The notes beneath the pieces were generated by a model. It was not told where the DNA came from. It was given only the letters and a program-made list of their open reading frames with translations, and made no database searches. This document shows, in pieces, positions 59,158-64,000 of a DNA stretch of 64,000 nucleotides; position 1 is the first letter of the stretch, and each line of letters opens with the position of its first letter. The position numbers were made by a program, and so were the translations under genes. Location: positions 66,630,618-66,694,617 of the forward strand of contig CM049317.1 of assembly GCA_026874595.1 (NCBI GenBank), given 5' to 3'. Source of the stretch: Sipunculus nudus. Taxonomy: Eukaryota > Annelida > Sipuncula > Golfingiida > Sipunculidae.

Positions 59158-61659
59158 CAATTGCTTCTTAAGAAGCGTAAGATTTCCGCTGCCTCGGGAG
59201 CGTATATGATTCCAGCTTAGATTAAATCGTATTTAAAAAAAGTTTTTTTTTTTTAAATTATATTTAAGTATAAAGTAAATGAGAAGAAATCATAGGTTGG
59301 CAAACAAAGATATGCGTGTTACTGCAAAAACATAAGACAATATATTATCTGATATAACAACAGAAATACTATAGTACCATGAAGATAAAAAAACTTTTTT
59401 CTTTTAAAATTACACAAAAGTGGGCGATATTTGACAGAGCTGAATGCTTACTTAACAGCCGTGGGGTTAAAGGGGGGGGGGGGGGAGGGTATACAGAGAG
59501 GAAATTAATGTCGCTAAAATCCATATTCACAACCAACTCTCTATTCTCACCGAAGAATAGAGAGAGCCAGTATTTATTAGTATGTCTTTAACACCACCAT
59601 TACTAAAAAACACATTGTAGCCTTATTAGGTGTGACTTAAATTTCGGGTTCGACACGCAAAAGAAGTACAAGAAAAACTCAGAGAATAGTCCATCATATT
59701 TGTTATAACCAAATAATTTTTTTACAATATGTACAAGACTTAAACGATCTGTTATAGTTACATTAATATTGTCGAAGCCAGACACCCATAAACTAGAAAT
59801 TTCTTTGCACCGCAGGGGCCAAAGTATCCCAAAACATTAAATCCCCCCCTTTAAGAATAGGCCCCCATCTTGAGCAGCATATACTGACACTTAGCAAGCG
59901 ACTATGGTTTCTTCCATCTATCGACTTGATAAACATATTTCCCACCAAATATGGGGGCCAATATGTTGAATCTGTCTTGAGAAAAGAGCATTCATTTATT
60001 TTACAGAAACAGTAAAATTGTCGGCGCCACCTGTCAGGTTTCAAGAAAACTTTCCAAGATGGATAGACATGCCAAATTTAAAACCAAGACCTTGAATCAC
60101 TCAAGAGATTTTTACCAAAAGCACATGTACAGATGAACACCATGGAAAAAGGATTGCTGATGGCGCCATCAATCTTGAGTACAAAATGTAGGAGTCCAAG
60201 ATCTATGGATATGCACTTTTTCAGGCCGATAGGGCAAATCACTCCTCAGAAAAGGGTATTAATTTATTCTAAAAAAAAGGGAAGGTATGTGGCGCCACCT
60301 GTATGGTTTATGAGAAAACTTTCCAAGATGGATGGAAATATATGTCAAGTTTGAAACCAAAAAATCAATCCTTGTGACCTAAAAATGGATAGGGTTCTTC
60401 CTCTATTGGCAGGTGAACTATGTGTGCAAGATAAAAAGGTCTGAAATGAAAAGTTTGGCTGAAAAATGCTTCAACAATCTTTTCAAAGATATGTGCCCTG
60501 TGACCTTGACCTTTTATCTCATGACCTCAAAATCAATAGAGGCCTTGCTTTATTGATCGGCCATAAATAAGTCAAGTTTGAAATCAATATATCAATCCAA
60601 GCTGGAATTATGATCCCAGACCCTAAGTTTTGGACAGATGGTTCCCGTGACCTTCACCTTTGACCTTGTGTCCTCAAATTCGATAGGGGTCGTCCTCTCT
60701 TGGCTGGTGAACTATGTGTGCAAGATAAAAAGGTCTGAAATGAAAAGTTTGGCCGAAAATAAAACCACAATCTTTTCAAAGATGTGTGTCGTGTGACCTT
60801 GACCTTTTATCTCATGACCTCAAAATCAATAGAGGTCTTGCTTTATTGATGGTCCATATATAGGTCAAGTTTGAAATCCATATATCAATCCGAGCTGGAA
60901 TTACCATCCGGAAACTAATTTTTTGACAGACAGCTCCTGTGGCCTTGACCTTTGACCTTGTGACCCAAAAATTGATATGGATCATCCTCTATTGGTTAGT
61001 GAACTATATGTGCAAGATAAAAGGTCTGAGATGAAAAGTTTGGATGAAAATGCATCAAAAATCTTTTTAAAGATGTGTCTTGTGACCTTGACCTTTTGAC
61101 CTCGTGACCGAAAAATAAATTGGGATCTTGCTTTTTTAATGGGAGATATATAAGTAAAATTTGAAATCCATACATAAAAAAAAGCTGGAATTATGATCCG
61201 GAAACAGATAGCTCCTGTCGCCTTGACCTTTGTGACCCCAAAAATGATATGGATCATCCACTATTGGCTGGCGAGCTTTATCTTCAAGATGGAAGGCCTG
61301 AGATAAAACCTGGGATAAAAAATTTGGCTTAAAATGCATCCACTTTTTTTTTAAAGATGTGAGTCCAGTGACCTTAATCTTTGACCTTATGACCGTAGAA
61401 CCTATAGGGTTCTTACATTAGTGGTGGGCCATACATAAATCACATAAGCCAGAAATGGACCTATTCAAGGTCAAGCTCAATCCCCCAGCAAAGTTCATGA
61501 CCCCATTTTAAATAGGCTTCGTCCATTTACCTATATCTATACAAATGTAAAGTTTGAAATTATCAGTGAATTATTTTTTTAGTTTTCCCGCTCACGAGGT
61601 TTTTTTTCTGCGGTGGCGGCGGTGGCAGAGGCGGCGGCGGGACCGGCGTGAAACCATAG

Positions 61660-63460
61660 TATCCTGACTTTGTCTGGGAATACAATTAATTTTAATAGAT
61701 ATTGCAACATACTTATAGCTAAAACGTAATGGTGTCTTCAGTCCGAAATTATGGCGTCTAAACACACCCATGGGGCTGCAAAAGACTTGTTTACGTTTCT
61801 CAAACAGTCACATTATTAAAGTTCCAACAATCCTAAGATACCCGGGATGGTACATCCTTACCAGGCCTGGCGACACATCATCATAGTCCATAAAATACGA
61901 GCATCCCTCGCAAGCTTTCAAGAGTAGGGGCTTTATAAGCTCTCGGCGGAGTAATCGTCACAATAACAAGTTCCAAACATAGTCGAAATAACAAAGATTT
62001 TACGTTCCTCTTTTTTGAACTCAATGGACCTGTTCTACTCCGTGGTCGTTTCGCCTTAATGCTTTACGATCCAATGTTAGTGTCATCTCGACCTCCCAAG
62101 GGTTGACCCAGCCATCGTCTACGGTTATATGGTAGCACGATCACAATGTTAATGTAAATTTTAGCAGAAGAATTTTAACAAACGATGAAATAAAATATGT
62201 AAAAATATAGTTAACAGTAGATTAAATAGTTAATGTAAATTTTAGGAGAAAAAAATAGATGAAATGGTATATAACAATTTTAGCAGAAAACAATTGATGA
62301 AAGTAAATGGGAATTTTAGCTAGTGACCTGTTAGCTGAACCTGAAGTTAACATTCCGTATTATGAAAAATGTATAACAATATTAAAGAGAAGATAGAATA
62401 CTGTGCCTATATTTACGGTTTACCCTAGAAATAGATCAGTTAAAACAAATACATAATTCATTAGTTGAAAGTAAATGCGGCGATATTCCTGAAATATCAG
62501 TCAGGGATGTTTTATGCATAGTGCGGAAATCAGGCACAGTTCAAGCAATATATCGTTGTCATTTCGTAAGACCAAGCTTAAACACATATCAATAGATCGG
62601 TTATCGAGAAGATTTTGCTCTCACCTAAAGGTTAATTTAGTACTGTGTAACACACATCCTCCGAATGATCTAAATTGAAGGATGTAACTGGTATAAATGA
62701 AAGCATTAATATTCCGAAAGGTCAAGCCAACAGACATTATGGCTCTTGCACTGTTATTGTTATGACTAGTAAAGGTGCTCGGGTCACAGTTTTTTATTTA
62801 CTCGTGAAAATATATATCTAATATCATCGTGGGGATGAATGGTTTTCACTTTGTAATAAAAACAAGTATTCGGACAGAAGCTATATTCAATGTTCGTATA
62901 TTATCAGAAGGCAGTGTAAAGTACCAGACTTCAGTACCAAACAAACCATTTTCTTGCCAGCTTAAGCGTTTAATGGATATGTGAAATACCGCAATAACCT
63001 TTTGTTTATATAACATATGGCTGGTAATTTCCATTTCAACAAAGGACAACTGGTCCTACTTCTGTGTCTATAATAATGCATACACAATGTAATTGCCATT
63101 AGTCTAATGTATAAATAATTGATTGATATATTGTATACTGGTTTCAATTTATCTTTTATTTAGGGTCAATGTGATAAATGATAATGATACCGTACCACCA
63201 GACGCTAAAATACAACAAAATACAGGGAATATACTTTGATCTGGGCGACACGATATACAGGACCTTTTTCGGTGTGTTCCGCTAATGTAACCTGCTGATG
63301 ATGACAGAAAATACAACTAGTAAAGGTACATTTATAATTCCGAAATGGATAATATATAATAGGGAATCGTATTTTACATCTGCGATCAACATTCCATGTT
63401 TAAAAGAATGAAATATTCATATAACCTTGTAGTGTACAGAATTGTGCATTGTGTGACCAT
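61660..63460. other. Conserved non-exonic part of U5
   Basis: Colinear with the corresponding parts of U1-U3. No lectin exon and nothing new compared with the sister units. Confidence 0.5.
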
Positions 63461-63471
63461 ATGTTTATCAG

Positions 63472-64000
63472 GATCTCAGCGGCCATCCCGTTTTGTCACT
63501 GCTTTAGGTTCAACGGGTTATGAACCTACAGTAACTAACAGTTGGATAGGTGAGTATACGAATAAAATATTATCATTTATGAAGGGTTTGATAAATATTT
63601 ATTTGCCTGAATATTTCTTTACTTTTTTGCGTACATATACAAACATATTTACATAAAACTTGTTTTGTGTTGTGTAAGACAAGTTACGGGATCCGGCGGT
63701 GGTTGCTATTCTCTCTGCTGGTGGAACCTTAGTCTTGGTCGGAATAGCTCTGTATTGTGTAAGAAGCTCTAAATGCAACAGACAGCAAAGTCATCAGATA
63801 AGGTATATAAATATTACTGTGCTTAAACTGTTAACGTGGATACTGAGCGAATGTAGATTCAGTCAGTATCATTAGCTTTACATTTCGTTGTCGTACAAAA
63901 CAACATGTCAGAAAATTAATTTGTTATTTTCATGAATCAGGCCTAGAGTTAATTGTGAGCGATCAGTAAGGCGTTTTGGGAATCGATAACGCATGACCAC
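63472..64000 (+). CDS. U5 cassette, partial: stalk and membrane exons
   Basis: Exons 63472-63549 (stalk) and 63679-63802 (membrane, DKLRDPAVVAILSAGGT), both open and in the usual phases. The donor at 63803 (gtatat) matches the other cassettes, but the tail exon lies outside the window, so completeness cannot be judged. The upstream in-frame ATG (63396 or 63408) is kept. Confidence 0.55.

Larger units (their letters stand above)
59158..64000 (+). repeat. Unit U5 of the tandem array (cut by the window end)
   Basis: Same start as U4. An internal deletion of about 380 bases at 61442-61452 joins 'cataaatcacataagc' to 'cagaaatggacctatt'. The CpG-rich block (61660-62150) and cassette exons follow; the tail exon would lie about 460 bases beyond the membrane exon, past the window edge. 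Confidence 0.75.

Overview
The window is animal nuclear DNA, most likely from a bivalve mollusc. The evidence is small exons separated by AT-rich introns with GT-AG borders, many long (TA)n tracts, Helitron-like elements with internal tandem repeats, and 'gtgaccttgacctttgacct' spacer repeats of a kind that, to my knowledge, is typical of bivalve genomes. No species can be named from the sequence alone. No bacterial, organellar or viral gene set is present.

The genic content is one tandem family of type I transmembrane receptors on the + strand. Two copies can be assembled completely. Gene A (7829-12775, 8 exons, 512 codons) and gene B (16622-30627, 8 exons, 521 codons) each encode a signal peptide, two C-type-lectin-like domains (CTLDs), a short N-glycosylatable stalk, one membrane segment and a 170-180 residue cytoplasmic tail. 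All introns are phase 1 except the last, which is phase 2. Upstream is a broken copy (gene 0, 2306-3235): only the signal exon and half of the next exon remain, the splice donor is mutated, and a tRNA-derived SINE sits just before its ATG.

Downstream of gene B the pattern changes. From about 31.9 kb to the window end there are five young, nearly identical units (U1-U5). Four of them (U1, U2, U3, U5) carry only the 3' part of the receptor: stalk exon, membrane exon and, where inside the window, tail exon. I find no lectin exons. All reading frames and splice phases are preserved. U4 has lost its exons in a deletion. U5 runs off the window before its tail exon. The cassettes could be alternative 3' ends for an upstream lectin-bearing gene, independent short membrane proteins, or intact-looking leftovers of partial duplication. 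This array of headless tails is the most unusual thing here.

Layout: 150-1020 decayed retroelement reverse transcriptase; 1080-3235 gene 0 with SINE; 3236-5840 no clear gene, with a possible RNase H relic; 5840-7828 gene A upstream block; 7829-12775 gene A; 12776-14022 gene A 3' flank; 14023-16621 gene B upstream block; 16622-30627 gene B, whose sixth intron (19304-29564) has swollen to 10.3 kb with tandem repeats and a nested Helitron-like element; 30628-31930 gene B 3' flank and a CpG-rich insert; 31930-64000 units U1-U5, broken by a 2.3-kb spacer (44806-47120) holding a direct duplication with hammerhead-like sequences.

Genes A and B look like cell-surface receptors whose lectin folds have lost the usual calcium/sugar residues. 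Their tails keep a class I SH3-ligand motif that is also found in every cassette tail seen. This suggests one signalling tail conserved across an expanding family, but expression and function are inferred, not shown.
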